Source: Cyanoderma ruficeps
Taxonomy: Eukaryota; Chordata; Aves; Passeriformes; Timaliidae
DNA: 64,000 bases
Direction of reading: 5' to 3'
Assembly (NCBI GenBank): GCA_008694505.1
Contig: VZDJ01000623.1
Coordinates: 2,538,442 to 2,602,441, forward strand
Below are positions 9,905 to 24,900 of this stretch, one piece after another. Both the position numbers and the translations under genes were made by a program. How positions within the stretch are numbered: the stretch's first letter is position 1; each line of letters starts with the position of its first letter. Below the pieces are notes generated by a model. The model was not told the DNA's origin, did no database searches, and saw only the letters and a list, made by a program, of their open reading frames with translations.

Positions 9905-12900
9905 CTGCGGGAAGAGCCAGAGAGGAATCGCATCAGCCTGAGCTGCCCAGAACTCTGCCGCTCCTTCTGATACTCTGTTACCCTCTAACAGAAAGTTATA
10001 GACTTATTTCTCTTTTCTGCACAACCATTTCAAAAGGCCACACCAGACAAAAGCAGGGGGATAATCTGCACCTTACCATCCCAGATGAGATGCTGAACTA
10101 CTGAAGCACAGCTGTGAATTTGCTGAAAAACTGAGTTACTGTAAATAGCTTCCACCTTTCCGTGCAGTTTCTTCATGTTTAGAAGTTCTGCAGAAATCTT
10201 ACAAAGGGCTTTCTATAGGCAAATTATTGGTTAGAACCTTTTTTAGAATTGACAGGTATATTTAAATCTTCCACCATCCCTTGTTCATGAAACACATCCC
10301 ATGACCCACAAAAAGTCACATTTAATTCTCTTAAGAACATACAAATGCATTGAAGAATGACACCAGTCTGTAGGCAGGGGACTGAGCAAGGCCAAGGCAA
10401 TGCAGCAGTAAGGTCAGCCCAGTGTCACCAGCCAGCAGAATGCAGTGACTGCATCTGGGCTCCTTTTCAGCTGATTTGAGGCTGCAAATTAAAATTAATA
10501 ATAGACAGCAAAATAAAACTTCAACATTTACAATTCCAAGAAAGCTCCAGGGCTACACACCCAGATTTTTTACCACGTAAACACAACAGTTCGTGTTTTT
10601 TTACATCAGTGCATAATCCTCCAGTGTTTGTTGAACATCATTTGATCTAAACCTGGTTTTTCCTGAGGATCTTGCAAGAAAAATGTTACAGATATGTTAA
10701 CTGGACATAGTAACTTCTGCATCTCTTGTAGCAGATGAAGCTTTCACAGTAACTTTGTATTTGTATGCGTTGCTTTGTTCTCATATCCAGTATTTGTTTT
10801 TAGAAAAATGCTGTGTATTTTTGCCGGGAAGTCCCAAGCTGATGCATCATTAGAACTCACTGCAGCACTGCTTCTATTATTTGGTTTTAACCACCTTTCA
10901 GTGTTACATAATGTAATATTCCAATTCTTTGTGGCACACTCAACATCAGAACACTGGATATGAGCTTTCAACAAAAAAGAAATTTAATTTTCATCAATTT
11001 AGTAGAGTGATATCTCATTTGCAGAATGTTACAACCCAGGGCAGACGTCACTGAATTGTAGGATTATGCTTCTAGCTTTCCATCTCCTCTTAAAAAATAA
11101 TTCTACTGCTGATGGGGAGGGAAGGAAAAAGGCTGTGACTGGCTGCATGTCTCCAACTTGGTCAAAATGACTCTCACCCAGACCAGCAGCTACCAGCACA
11201 CGCTGGTGGCAGATCCCTGTTTCAGGGGATTACAGCAACGTGCTGCTGCCAAAAATAGCAGCAGTAGCTTTTCCCAAACCAGGTATTTCACATTTGTGTC
11301 CGATCCCAGTGAACTTGATCCAAAGCTGTATTTGGCAAGGTCAAACCCAGTACACAGATGTAATAAAAACCATCTTGAGCTCTAGGTGTAAAATGAATCA
11401 ATTCTTTGCAGTCTCCTCCCACACTCCCCTTCCTGCCACTGACACAGTTATTAATTGGTATGAAATTCACACAGTCGGCTGCTCAGCCTCTGCTGAGCAT
11501 CAACACTGCCTGCCTGTGACAGGGAAATACACAGAACCTCTGCAACAAACCATGGCCGAGGCAGAGAACTGGAAGCCATGAAAACACACAGAACATCACA
11601 CCACAGGCTATGAAATAATCACAAAGTCATGGCACGGGTAAAGACAACTTTACAGCTTAAACTGGGAAGTGCCCAGGAGAATATCAATAATCAATTCCTT
11701 TCTGCATGTGACTGACATCACAAGATCACAAAAATCTCTTTATTTCTTGACACGTGAGACCTTTGAAGTTGGATTTCACACTTATCCCTAATCCCCTCAT
11801 GTCCTCCAATCCACAATACTTTGTATTTCTGCAGTACTGCATTTCTTCACAAATCTCCTCACAAACTTCCAGCTCCAAACACCACCTCTCCCAGTTCACT
11901 CCCTGCTTTGCTTTTCTCAACTAATCTCAGCTTCCCTGCTTTGTTCTCCCTCTCCTAATCACCCCAAACCACAAACAAGCAACAGAAAACACCAAGGTGC
12001 CCATAAAAACCTAGCAGATCTGACTTATCACATTCCATACTGTGAACATCAAAATTCAAATAAACCACAGAAGCTGGACTCACCTAAGGTAAGAGAATCT
12101 TAACTTCTGCAAGTTATTTTATATTCTCATTACCCATCAAAAATAAAATGCTCTGACAAAGTGAAATCCAAGTCAGTGTGTACAGTATGTTGGGGGCAGG
12201 GAGGTGTTTCGGGGATTGGCAGTTGGTTTCCAGATGGCCACAAAGCTGCAGGTGTTTTTGGTAGGTAGTTGTTACTATTTATATTGAAAGAACCTTTTCA
12301 AACACAGGAGTCTCTCTAACTCAGCATGGCTTATAAATACAATTTTGCCTTCCATTCTCTCTAAACTGAACTGTGATCAGGTGTCTCTCCAACTTTGCTG
12401 TCTGGGTTAGACTCACACCCAGCTTGCAGAGCTCAACAAGCACCTGAGGCTTTCCTATTCTTTTTTGTTCAGCTCCAGTGCAGTCCACCAGAAGCAGCTG
12501 CAAGATTTGGAGCCCCCCTCCCATATTCTCCCCTTTGCTTCGCTCTCAAGAAACAGCTGGAAAGGGGTTTGGAAGGCTCATCTCAGTAAGAAGTGAATTC
12601 AGAGCTTCATAAAGCAGTATTATTATCAGTGCATCAACTCCATGGCAGGTGATGCATGAATTGTGTTGGTCCAGTGGCTGAAACAGGAAATCATGTTAAT
12701 TTCACATTTCTCCTTATTATCCAAACTCTGATTTTTTTCAGCATTAATGCAATATTCTTTATGATGAGAATATTTAGCTAATAAAATCCCAGCATCCTGT
12801 TATTACTGTTATGCTTCATTTTCCTTTATTAAATGGATTAAAGAGAAATAAGTCAGTGTAAACAGGAGATCTGAGCTCACCATTTAACTTGAATATGATT

Positions 12901-15900
12901 TGCCAGCCTATAGCTGCATCCTGCAGGGGAACTTTGGACACAGGCAGGCCCTAGACTATACCTCCAAAACAGCAACAAATCTTGAGGCTGCTTCTTTTAA
13001 TAAGGAGAGCTTTAACAAGATAAAATCCTTGGTAAGGCCCTGCTTTGCAACAGACTAATTACAGGGAGAAATTTGACTTCTTGTTAATCAATGTTTTTAA
13101 AATGATTTTATATAATGTGGCTATTTTTTTTTAACTTCTAAAACCAAGCCATTCAAAGGATCTCAATCCTCCTAAAGAAAAACACTTAATATTTTAAGAA
13201 GCTGTTCATAATGGTACAAATCTATTTTTATGATCATCACATCACCAAAAAAAATTACTTTAGTGAATTTTGTGTTTTCTGAAGACAGCAGTTTAACAGC
13301 CTGAGAGCCAAAGGCATCTCTTAACACGCAAATGCTACAGAACTACAGGCAAGAGAAAAAATTGTTTTCTTCCCAGTTCTGTTGAAGCAAAACAAGGAAC
13401 CCTACTTTTAATGGAGTCACAGTAAATTATCTTAAAGGACAGTCTGCCTTAAATGTACAAGTCCCAGAAAGAATCTCCTCCTTACAGGATCAGCAGGTCT
13501 CAAAACCTGAGGCAATACAAGCAGGCAATTCCAAACAAACAGGAACAAACTCCAATTTTTGATCCAGCATTTTGCACATACTCAATAATAAGAAATTTGA
13601 CAAAGCTTGCAAATCTCTCTGCATTTACTTTAGTACAGAACCAGAAAATTAAGAGGGGAGAAATAAAGTAAAAACTGTAGATGATTTCTCTTTTTTACAA
13701 AAACATGTAGAGAGCTAATTGCTTAGCTGTTTGGCCAGTTGTTCAAGGCCAAAAACATATGAAAGAAGCCAATGCTACCTTCAATAATTTCTGAAATGAA
13801 CTGTTACAATAGGTAGATTTGGATTTAACTTCCTAAAAGGTGAAACACAGTGCTCACGGCATGTTTAGCAACACAAAAGCAAAGGTAAAAACAACAAATC
13901 AATTTCTCTGCTCTCAACACTCCCTGAATTGCAAGAAAGGCCTCATTCCTACCTCAGGTATCCGAACCCGTCACATTGTACATTACAGTAGAATCAACCA
14001 GATTTATTTGCTTAGACTATCCCTAACCTCAAGAATTTTAAAATAAAAAGTTGTATACCTAAAAGAAAGCAGCAAACTATTATTTCCAGTAAGTTTGAGT
14101 TATATTGCAAGAAAATAAGATTTCAGTTGCATTCATGTACAAAGAACCAGCAACAACATAACACAGTGTCCTTATGGAAGTGATAACATCTGTGTTACAC
14201 CATTGATTCTACCAGGTAGGAATGTGAAACCTTCTCCACACAGATACTAAAATTAAGAGCTCAGTTCCTATCTGCTCAGTGAGATCCTCCAGTATCCTCA
14301 GAATCCACAGGGTAACTTTTTAACAAAGCATGAGGGGGGTCTGGGCAGAGACTGCAGTGCAACCTTGAAAGTCAGAAGACAATTTTCAATATATCCTAAA
14401 AATCAGAGGTTGTAAGAATGTAGGGAAGAGACAACCTGTGCCAGTGGGAAGCCATTGGTGGACCCACAGTCTCAATAAATAAATGGAGTTAGGAAAAGTA
14501 CTAGTCCCTTACTGCAGGCTGAGATGGCTCAACCCAGGCATGACTGCCAGGCAGAGCACTGCAGTACACAACAAATAAAATATACCTGCTCAACAAACTT
14601 CCTGGTCTCTGTTCCAAGAACCTTATGGATTAAAAGGAACAAAGAGTAAACTCCATAAAACAAAACCTACATCAGAACTGCGAGTGCATGGCACTTGAAT
14701 AAGCAAACACTACTCAAACTGTGTGCTGGGTAACGTCTGACCTACTTCACAGTGAAGTCCTACATTGTATTTTCCCTACAACATCAGAATAAAAAAAGTT
14801 TTCTAAAGAAAATAAAAGAAATCTACAGATATCACATCTACTGGTCTGGCTGTTGTATTTAAAGAATAACTGCAGCATGCAGCTTGTGCCTGAAAGAACA
14901 GAAAGCTGCAGCTGTTAATGAAACACTTGCAAGTATCGTGGCAATTCAGTGTACCTGAACACTCTGTATTCCTAAAATGCCATTAGGCCACAGTCATATG
15001 AAAAAGCTAAATGGGAAGCACTACTCGTTTTATTGAGTTATATCTGGTTCATTTTTAAAAAACATTTATTTAAACTGCAATCTTTAAAAAAAAATTTTTT
15101 GTACAACCAGTGCCTGTATGAGGTCTCAATGGAGTGAGTGATCATCAGGACATTATCAAATGATCATAAAAATGTACCACGAAGAAGTTGGAAATGCTGC
15201 TGTAACAGAGAAATAGTACATTACATTAGACTTATTTGCAGTTTAAAAACACAGACCCATCAGGAAGCAAACTGTCCCTTCCCAGGTGCTGCTCCCATCA
15301 ATCCACCTTCAAAATTAACTTGCAAAGAAAAGAGAAACATGAAAGCAAGTCTGCATTTCACCTGAAACTCCTCTACTCAAATGTGTGCTGCCGGGCTAAT
15401 ATAATGGTTTATTTGCCAGCTGACTCTGAGTGAGAAAAGACACATACTAATGCCTCACAACAACTCTTTTCACATGAATGCTGGTTTTGGTATGCTTTTG
15501 CACACCATAAATTGAAAGTTCCTCTCCATCTTCCCCATATTTACTTTCCATTCAGGGCATCAAATACAGAGGAATAGCTGTCAACCTTGCAGAAAGAGCA
15601 GAGTGAGAATTTCTGCAGATACAAAAAAAAAAAAAAAATCCTCTCTCTTTCTCATGAAGAAAGCAGACTGACATCTTTGCCCTACAAAAAGAGGCTCAGA
15701 TTCTAGCAGCCATTTCACTGAAAAATAATATTTTGGCTTCCAAACTGTCACGGAGGTACAGACACTGTGTGTTAGAAACACAAAACATTGCTTGGCATTT
15801 TAAGAGAATGCTTTAGAATGAAAACGACTGCCCAAGCACTCACTACAGAGATCATTATCTGTTTCAATTATGAAGGTAATTACTTGCCTAGAACCAGAAT

Positions 15901-18900
15901 TACCACGTTTAAAGGAAGATTGTCCTACCTCCCACCGGTTTTAAAGATTAGATCTGCATTAGGTGCTCCCTTCGGATGCTGGTAACGAGGCCGCCGCTCA
16001 CGATTAGTATTTGCTGGAGCTGGACGCTGTGCCAGAGACTGCAACATTTCTGGGATTTCAGGCAGAAGAAAAGTAAATAGAAGAAAGTTAAATACATTTT
16101 CTATGCATCATTTTACATAGGAATTTACACATGCAAATTTCACTGCCATTTACACTTACACTTCACTGTAGAGTTAACACTCAAGTTATTCCACAAAAGT
16201 TAATTTCAAAAAGTTACAAATTTCATCCACAGCTTTGACAAGCCCAAGCTACCCCACAACATCAACTTGCATTTCCAGATGTTTCTGCAGAAGGAACTGC
16301 CAGCAATGGTTTTCATCACAGGTGCTCAAAAGGCCTGCGACCTTTTCTTTCTAAACACATCAGACACCACTTTCTTCACCAATGGTCAGGAACAAAGACT
16401 CACAGCAGCCTGAGCGGCCTCAACATTAAACCTCCCCGGAATAGTAACAACTGGACAATGCTGCTGCCAATTAAAAGACTCAGCTAGAAACCTGTCCTAA
16501 AATTAGGCATTGCCAGTCAGGCGTTTAAGTCTAAGCTTGGCATAATTGGATCCTTTTCCAGGGAAGACAGGCACCTGAAGAAGGTGACTCAGCTGACCTA
16601 CATTGCACCAGCTGTCCCATGGATGGAGTTTTTCACTTGATCATCAGTGGGAATTACCAGGGTGCAGAAAGCAGCCCACGTTACCTGGTTTAGCCCTGGA
16701 CAGCCTTGCTTTGGGCAATTTAAACTAAGATAGTATTGTATTTTGACATTCAGTAAAACCTTATTTCTAAAACTTAATTTCATTTTTTCATGATTAAGAC
16801 ATGTTTTTTGCCATGCTAAATTAATGCTTATTAAGTAGCCAACGTAATTACAGATACCTCATGGGAGGTAACCTCTGCCGATCTGTTAATACATCTAATG
16901 GAAAGTATTCCTACAGTCCACCTGAGCAGGCATCTACATTACTCAGCAAACAGACAGAGGGGATAAATGAAGGGGAAAAGTGGAATAAGCTGTTAAACAG
17001 ATTATGTTTGAAAGTCTGCTCTGTCTGGTTCTCTAATCTCTGGTAATCTCACTGGAGACACACACCCATCACCTGCTGCACACACACTGCTCTCAGTGGG
17101 GCCAAACTGGAGACTCTAATGAGGTTCCCTCATCTTTTACAAAGTGCAGGTGAAATGTTCAGTAAAGTTATCCATCCAGTCTTGGAGAAACTGGGAAACT
17201 GTGACTGATTTAATATTCAATGTCTGCAGTCAGTGTTGGCAGTCAGTGACCCTTGTATTCATGTTCTGTACACTGAATTCAGCACATGGCAAAGGCAGCC
17301 ACTGAACACACTGACAGCCCATGTTTGCAAACATCATGAAACACCAGCATTCCCAGCAACCCCGTGTGCCAGGAAAACAGCTCTGGGGGCAGCAATGACG
17401 AGACTCAGGAGTAAAACCAGATTAGGGTATCCTGCCAGCCAGGTGTGAGCAGCAAGCAGTGAATGAACAAGTATGTGCACATCTGCCTCTGCTGTTTGCA
17501 CACAGCAGATGAAAGGAAATATGGCACTGGGAAGTTCAGAACTGGAGAAGGTGACAGAAAGCAGAGATGGCAAGGGAGCACAGTGTGTTTTCTAGGCTAA
17601 AGGCACATCACCAAACCTCCTTGTTTTTTTAGTGAAGAAAAAAATAATCTGCACAGAAAAGTACCAGTCTAAACAAGAGAACCACCCAAGTTCCTAACAG
17701 TTCTTTAAATTAAAAAATGTTTGTAATATAATAAGCTCTGCTGAAACATTAAATCATTATCTGATACTACTTTGAAGTCCACTGATGAATTTTCATGTAT
17801 TAGCTACCCTGTGCAGAAGAAAAGAACAACAAGTACATGTGCAAACGCTGGGACAGCCCTGAGGCATTCTTCAAGAAATTGAGAATTCTTCCTCCCCTGG
17901 TAACTTCAAAGCTTGAAACAGAAATTTAAACCCAACACCTTCATTCAATGGGTAGGTACCAACTTGTCACAGACAGAATGACTCTTCAAAAGTAAAAATC
18001 AACTGCACAAAATCTAAATAAAAAATTTTTCCAAAGGTGAGTGTAATTTGACCTGTTTAATTTAGCCTGATTAAAAGGTTGTTCTTAGTTTGGTTTTACA
18101 CTGTATATTACCCAGGTTAATAAGATGCATCAACAGCTGTTATAAAAAGGGATGTCAATTATGGAAAAACCTTTCTCTTTTGTGTTGACTTCCTGTATTG
18201 CTTAATACACATCAACTACATAAAAATCTATGAGAAAATAATAAAAAAAAGCCTATCCCCAGTTACCAATTTGTGTCAGTTGTCTGATTTTGCCTAACAG
18301 AAATAAATCAATGTGATCTTTTTTTGGATAAAAAGCTCAATTGGTCACAATAAAATCCTATATTAAACAGGTTATTTTTAGATATCAGCACAGTCATACA
18401 ACAGGGTATAAAACCCAAATGCCTAGACTAGTAGAAATATCACAAGTATCTAATGAGGAAAACCCCCAAAAAGTCTGAGAGAAGAACAAAAATGTCTAAT
18501 TCCAGAGTCTCTCTCTTTTTCACAAGTGGCTTTTTAAGAGCAGAGTGTCTCAGGAAAGTTTCTGAGCTAATTACCAAGTTTAACACTAAGAATATATTGT
18601 ATTACCACTTCAGAGCTCTGCAGACACTCACTTTGGAAGATACTGCTTTTTACATTGACAGGTTTAGTTCTGGTACTACTGAAGCTCTGCAAGAAGTACT
18701 GGATTCCATATCTTATTCCAAATTAGAACTGCTTTAATTTCCCACTTCTTGATGAACAATGACCTTTCACTAAATACCTTAAATGAGACTTCCTACTAAT
18801 TAACTACTTACACTGTGATTACCACCAGACTACAACATCTTTACAAAAAAAAGGCAAAGCAAAAACTTCTGAGATGTTAAATGGTAACAGGAACACAAGA

Positions 18901-21900
18901 CATCAGTTTTATTGATCTGGCTTTGTTTACTATCTGAGTAAGCCAAGGGAAGCTGAATCTGGAAAAAAGCACAAAACAAACCACCCAACAACTAAACACA
19001 TCATGTGCACCTGTTTGAGGTAATGTTTTGTATTTCTTAGGTGAAGGTTACTCTAGGACTTCCCGGTTTCAGCAAGACTAAGGAGTCTAAATATTATTAA
19101 TATCTAAAATACCTATTAATAGCTTAAAAGCAGAGCCCAAATTGCATAGAATTCATCTCATATCCAACTCAACAGTCTTGCAGTAAACATCACATTGATT
19201 TTGTATTACCTTCATTTTAAAGGAACAATCTCAGTTTGTTTCCCTTTCCCAAAATAAATGGAAATAATGAAATTTGAGACCTACTTGAAAATTCCTTTTC
19301 ATGGAACAGCTACAAAAACTTCAAGTATAAAGACCAGGGAGGAAACAAAGAATGACTAAAACCAGACTATAGGTTTCCTGTAAGTACTGCAAATCAATAT
19401 TTAGAACTTCAGCTGCTAATCATCACAAATAATGCTTTCTGCAGATCCACAAAGGCTCCTCCAAAAATAAAAAACAAATACTTGGTGATTTTCTTACCCT
19501 GATAGTCCTCTTGTTCCTGCCGTTCATTGATATCCAAAGTGAGCTTTTTCATCCTCATTCTCTCCTCCTGTTCTGCTTGCTGTTGGTTCCAATGGTTTGC
19601 AGCAAGTTGGGAAGACATCGGTACATTTAGGATCTTGAACTGCAAATGAAAAGAAGTTTTTAAGTGCCCATCAGAGAAAAAAGCCCAACCAATACAAAAC
19701 AATCCAAAATACAGACATGCTGTGCTTATTTCCAGGTTATTTCAATGAGGTACTTTCTACAGAAGTTTCTACTGTCAAGTTGGTTTGTTTTGAACCTCTG
19801 TTTCACATAAAGCAGCAGGAGAAAATGCAAGACCTGCTAAAGACACAGAGAACACACAAAAAAGGCTGAGTCCAAAACCTATTACACACAGTACTCATGT
19901 GAACAAAAGTGACTGTCTTTCCCTAGGAAGGCACAGCCATATGCTTTATTTCTTATTTTCATACCAGCTGATTTGCCCACAGGGAATTGCCCTAGTCTTG
20001 AGACAGAAGCTCCACAGCTGGCTCAGAAAGCTGCATCCCCCTCTTCAGGTCTCTTCCTTCCAAAGAGATGAAGCCCCCTGAGCAGAATTTCTACTTCTAT
20101 CCATTGTGCTAACAGAGGAATAACATTTCAAGCATTTCAGACATTCCCTGGAAATCCCAGTACTTTTGTTTTTAAGACTAATTCTGCCTCCCCAGTGCTG
20201 CTTCTTAGTCTAGAGACAACCAGGGTGTCAGAGTGATCCTTTCCTCTTCCCCCATACCCAAATGTGCCCACCACACATTCTGATTTAAACATCCATTATC
20301 TGATTTGCCCTAAGACACACCAGGTAAACTTGGTACTCCCACAAAACTACCCTCTCTCTGGAAATCCTGCTATTTTTCAGGAAGGTGTAGGGAAGTTGGT
20401 TTCTTTTTCCCCAGACTCAGATAATCCAATTTGTTACTTCCACATATCTTTTTTTCTTGCAATTGTTCCAGAACAGAGAAATAATTCTTAATTTTATCCA
20501 CAGCTGAAACAACAGTTCTCAAAAAATCCTTAATGCTGAAGTTTGCAAACATTTAGAAAAATCTCACTTCCTCCTTCAACTCCGCATCCTCTAGAAACAG
20601 GTATTTCTGTGCCATAAGAAGGGTAATGCATTTAAGGATAATCACTCTCAATATTCCATTAACTACTCTGAATCCTGCTCCTTGTAACTTCGTCATGGGA
20701 GATCTATTTCCAAAGAAACAGAAGCAAATTCCTAAGTGTTCTTTTCTATTACACTGTCAAAAGCTGCAGAGAAAGACAGATTATCAAAACCTCTGCTGAG
20801 AAGGTTTAGAGTAAAAGCAAAATCCTCACCACCTGTGGTTAGTATTTAATGCAATAATCACTGAACAGTCTCAAGGTATCTCAGAGAGTAATGCCCCACT
20901 GGCAGCAGAGTGATGAGTGTGAGAAGACTCAATGAAGCACTTGAAAATAAACTGTGCTTGAAACAAAGACAGACTCGTGCAAAGACCTGAGAAAAACTTG
21001 GGTGCAGTAAATGCCTAAACCCTACCAACTATATTTAGATGAGATTTTCTGGAGGTGGGGGCAAGGGCAATAGTACATTATACTGAATATAAATATCAGC
21101 TTGTTATTAAGGTATGCAGGGAAGAATAGAAATGAAAGTTGAAATTCCAAGAGCAAAGTAAGGTCTGGTTACTTATTGCTGAGCAGGCTGTGCAGGTTCC
21201 CAGATATCATCAAACGAACTTTACATAAACTACACAAATAACTAATCCATCAGCAGCATTTCATGATAAAAATCATTCCTCAGCTTCCCCATTAAGCTCC
21301 TCATCCATTTTAATTATTATGTCCTTTATATTTTCTCTGTTCTATGGATTTATCAGCTAAATGGGATTGGTGTTTCCAGATGGGAGGCTTAAAGTAGAAA
21401 AAGAAAACAGAACTATAGAAGGGTGTAAATGAGAGAAACAGATACAGCAAAACAGCAGCCTGGCAATTAAACCACCACTGAGTCACTATCTCAAGGCAAT
21501 CAGCTGCCACCTGAAATCAAGTCACTGATGACAATTACTACAGGATATGATGATTACTGAGCAACTGAAACATTTCCGATTTGCAAATACTGCAGAGGTG
21601 TATCAAAAAGCTCTTATCAAATCTCTGAGATGGGGAGGAGGGAGGATTTCTCTTTAAAGATGTCAAACTGAAGGAAGATTAAAAATCATTATTCAGACTA
21701 GACTACAGATTTTTTTAATAAAAATGCCCTGAGGTGACGATATAAATGAGATAAAACATTTCACATTCAGGGAGAGATTCGACCATTCCATGGTTATTAT
21801 CATTCTTTTGTGGAGGCTTGTTAAAAATCTTTCAAAGGGAAGGAAATCTTTTGTCTCAGGTAGAACCAAACTTCTTCACTTTCTTTTTACTGTCTAGATC

Positions 21901-24900
21901 TCATTTTAGTTCATACCTACCTGGCATAAAGCTTCTTGGTTCAGAAACACCAAATGGTATTAGGTACAGCTCGGCTCTGATCCCTTATGATGCCAACATT
22001 AGTCCCCCTTGTTCTCTCATGGCTTATGGATAAATCCCAATGCCATCACTTTAATTTCAAATAGCCATATTAGGTTCTACTGCTACTACTTCTCTAAGTC
22101 TTGAGGATAAAATATGGTGTCCTTGTCACTATCAGCCTGCAATCACAATTAATTTGGATATACACAGCTGGTAAATACCCGTCAGTTGCTCTTGTACTAC
22201 TTCAAAAAACTATTTGTCAATGCTGCACTAAAATGTGGCTGGACACTGACATGTAAACTGAATATTTGGCAACTGGACCTCCACTCCCAAATGTCACCCT
22301 CAGGAAGGAAGGACAGCACAGCACAATCCATTTTTTTCTAATATTTCTTGTTTCAGGAGCACCACTGACAAAGAACACAGAGACTGAAATCATTACTAGC
22401 AGAGCAAGCAAGTAGGCTGATGCCATTTATCACTCTGGTGACTGTGCAGATGAAGCTACAGCCTCTTCCCAGGTTGCTGCAAACTTCTTTTGACTGTTTT
22501 TAAAAGCTGCAAGTTTACAGCTACAACTTAACAGTGAACTATGCATCCATCACTTCAAAACTCATTGCACATTCTGCTCATGTAGATTTAAAAAAAGGCA
22601 CTGTAAGAAGGAATAATTATTTTCTTTTCAACTCCACCTCTTCTTTCCTGCTTATTTTTCTATTAAAACTCTGTGCTAAAACACATTTTTTTCTGAATAC
22701 AGAACTATGGACAAAGAAGTCTTTCATTAATTCAAGAGCTGAAGTAGTCTATAAAGCAACTGTTTTCTACATTTCTAGAAACACAGAGAGGAGTTTTGGC
22801 AGGAAGAGCCTACTCCCAAAACCAAATATTGGGGGAGGAGCAGGGAAAACTCCTGAACAAGTTCTGCTTTCTTTCTAAGTCACATTTCTGCAATATTTTC
22901 CCCTTTCCATGGAATGTGAAGATCCCAAAATTCCTTGTAACTACAGATACTCCTAGTAAATTATCCTGGAAAAGCCTGTAGCAGTTCCACAAAACTAAAC
23001 TGCTACTGCTAATAGCAGTTTAGCAAAACTAAACAACATTTTTTTAATAATGGAGTCCTCTTAAACCCCTTCTGAGACCAATGACCACAGTTAAAAATCT
23101 CCCACTCAGAGCTTTTGTACAACTTTGTGTACCACATTCAAGTTCCAGGAAAACAGAATAACCACTTCCTACATGGATTTTTGAAATGTGTTTCATATGA
23201 AGGAAGAGAAGGAGCCTACTTCAGGTTTATACACCCCAACAGCTACACCACTGTCACAATTTGGGTAGCAAATGTAAAAACCAAGTAATGACATGGATCT
23301 AAACACTTGAAAGGCTCAGATACATGGCATGAAAGAATTCCTTGGCTATGCTTTCCATACAAATTCAGAGTAATTTATTCTCATCATTAAATTACACAAC
23401 CAAAATGAAAAGGTTTCTTTAAAAGCCCTAAACCATGACAAGAAATACATGTGGAATGTGTTAGGTAGAGATTTGTGTACTATGCATTTGCTGAGCTAGG
23501 AAAATTCAAATACACTGGAGAAAAGAGCCAAGACTAACATACTGCTTAGCTGCATGAAGCAAGGAGTTAGTTTGTTTTATCAACTTGATTTCCATTTTAA
23601 GTTCCTCCAAGAGATTCACTCCATGTATTCTGGAACAGTCTCCTAACAATGTCTTCAGGTATAATGACTTTTTTTCTTTTTGCAAGTTGAATAAATTCAG
23701 CCAAGTGGCAGTTAGGAAATGGAGTTTAGCAATGACCGTGTATTTTGATTTGAAGCTGAAAGTGCTTTTGAGAAAAGCTGTGGACTCTTCAAGATTCTGG
23801 AATGTTTCTTTTCCTTTCTACTCCTTTCAGTGTTCAATGGCAATTCAACAACCACATCTCTTCACCTTCCACAACTCTATCTAAAATACATGCATGATAC
23901 ACCACTGACCTACTGGTAGAATCACCAAATGTAAATAGCAATGGTATAATCTGACCACAGCATTTTTCTACATCATTTCTATTAACAACCAAGAATTCCA
24001 AGAAATTATATATGGTATTTTCCATGCGTCAGAATGAAGTTGTCTATATCTGATTGAGAAATTAAAGAAATGAAAAATTCCATGTTACTTTTTTTGAAGT
24101 GAAAGGCCTTTATTTATTTAAGTAGTATCTCTACCTTACCTGCTGCTTGTTGCCTTTTCGTGTTAACATGACAAATGGCATCGTGTCCCCAGACTCTGAC
24201 TCTCCTTCCCCCCCTCCAAGGGGGGGGCCCTTCTTCAGCTGACTTTTGAGATGCAGAGGAATGGCAACATCCAGCTGATGCACTTTAACAGATTCACCAC
24301 TCCGTTGCTATGAAAAAAGAAGTGAATTCTGTAAATGACCAGATGCTGACACAGTTAGTCAGGCTGGCAACATCCAGAGTTTCATAACTGAGAAAAGGTT
24401 TAGCTTTCCAGGAAAATGAAGTAATAAATAAACACATTTATTAGGCTTGCTATATTTTCCTTTTGTTTTCCTTGCTTGTGAAGAAGGTGGTTACTGGGCG
24501 ATCTCTTAGGAAAAAGAAATCTAGAGACCTGATGAGACACATTGTGGAATGTACATTCTTAATTCAAGATTTTTTTAGTACATCTTATTAATATATTTAT
24601 TATACAGGGCTTGCTATATACCTGAAATATTTACCAGATGTGACTAAGAAAACAAAGTACTAAAAGCTTATGTAAATTTAAATGTATCTGCATTTTAAGC
24701 CTATTACAACCTAAGATAAAGTCAGAAGTGTGCCACGGTATCTGCTGCATTCATTTTTCATTCTGTAAAATATATGTCAGTATGTCATGTTTCTACTGGG
24801 CAAACAATACAATAAACAGCTATTTTAGTAAAAGCCAAACAAGCCAACTGCAGAGAAGAGACCAAAACAAAGAAAAAAAATTTTCATTCCTTTAGTATGG

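Noticed and set aside
15925..15927. TAG directly after exon 20 as the true UPF2 stop
   Set aside because: Splicing at GTAGGA to 9904 restores the conserved triple-Arg end and gives the expected length, so I take TAG as intronic in the main form.
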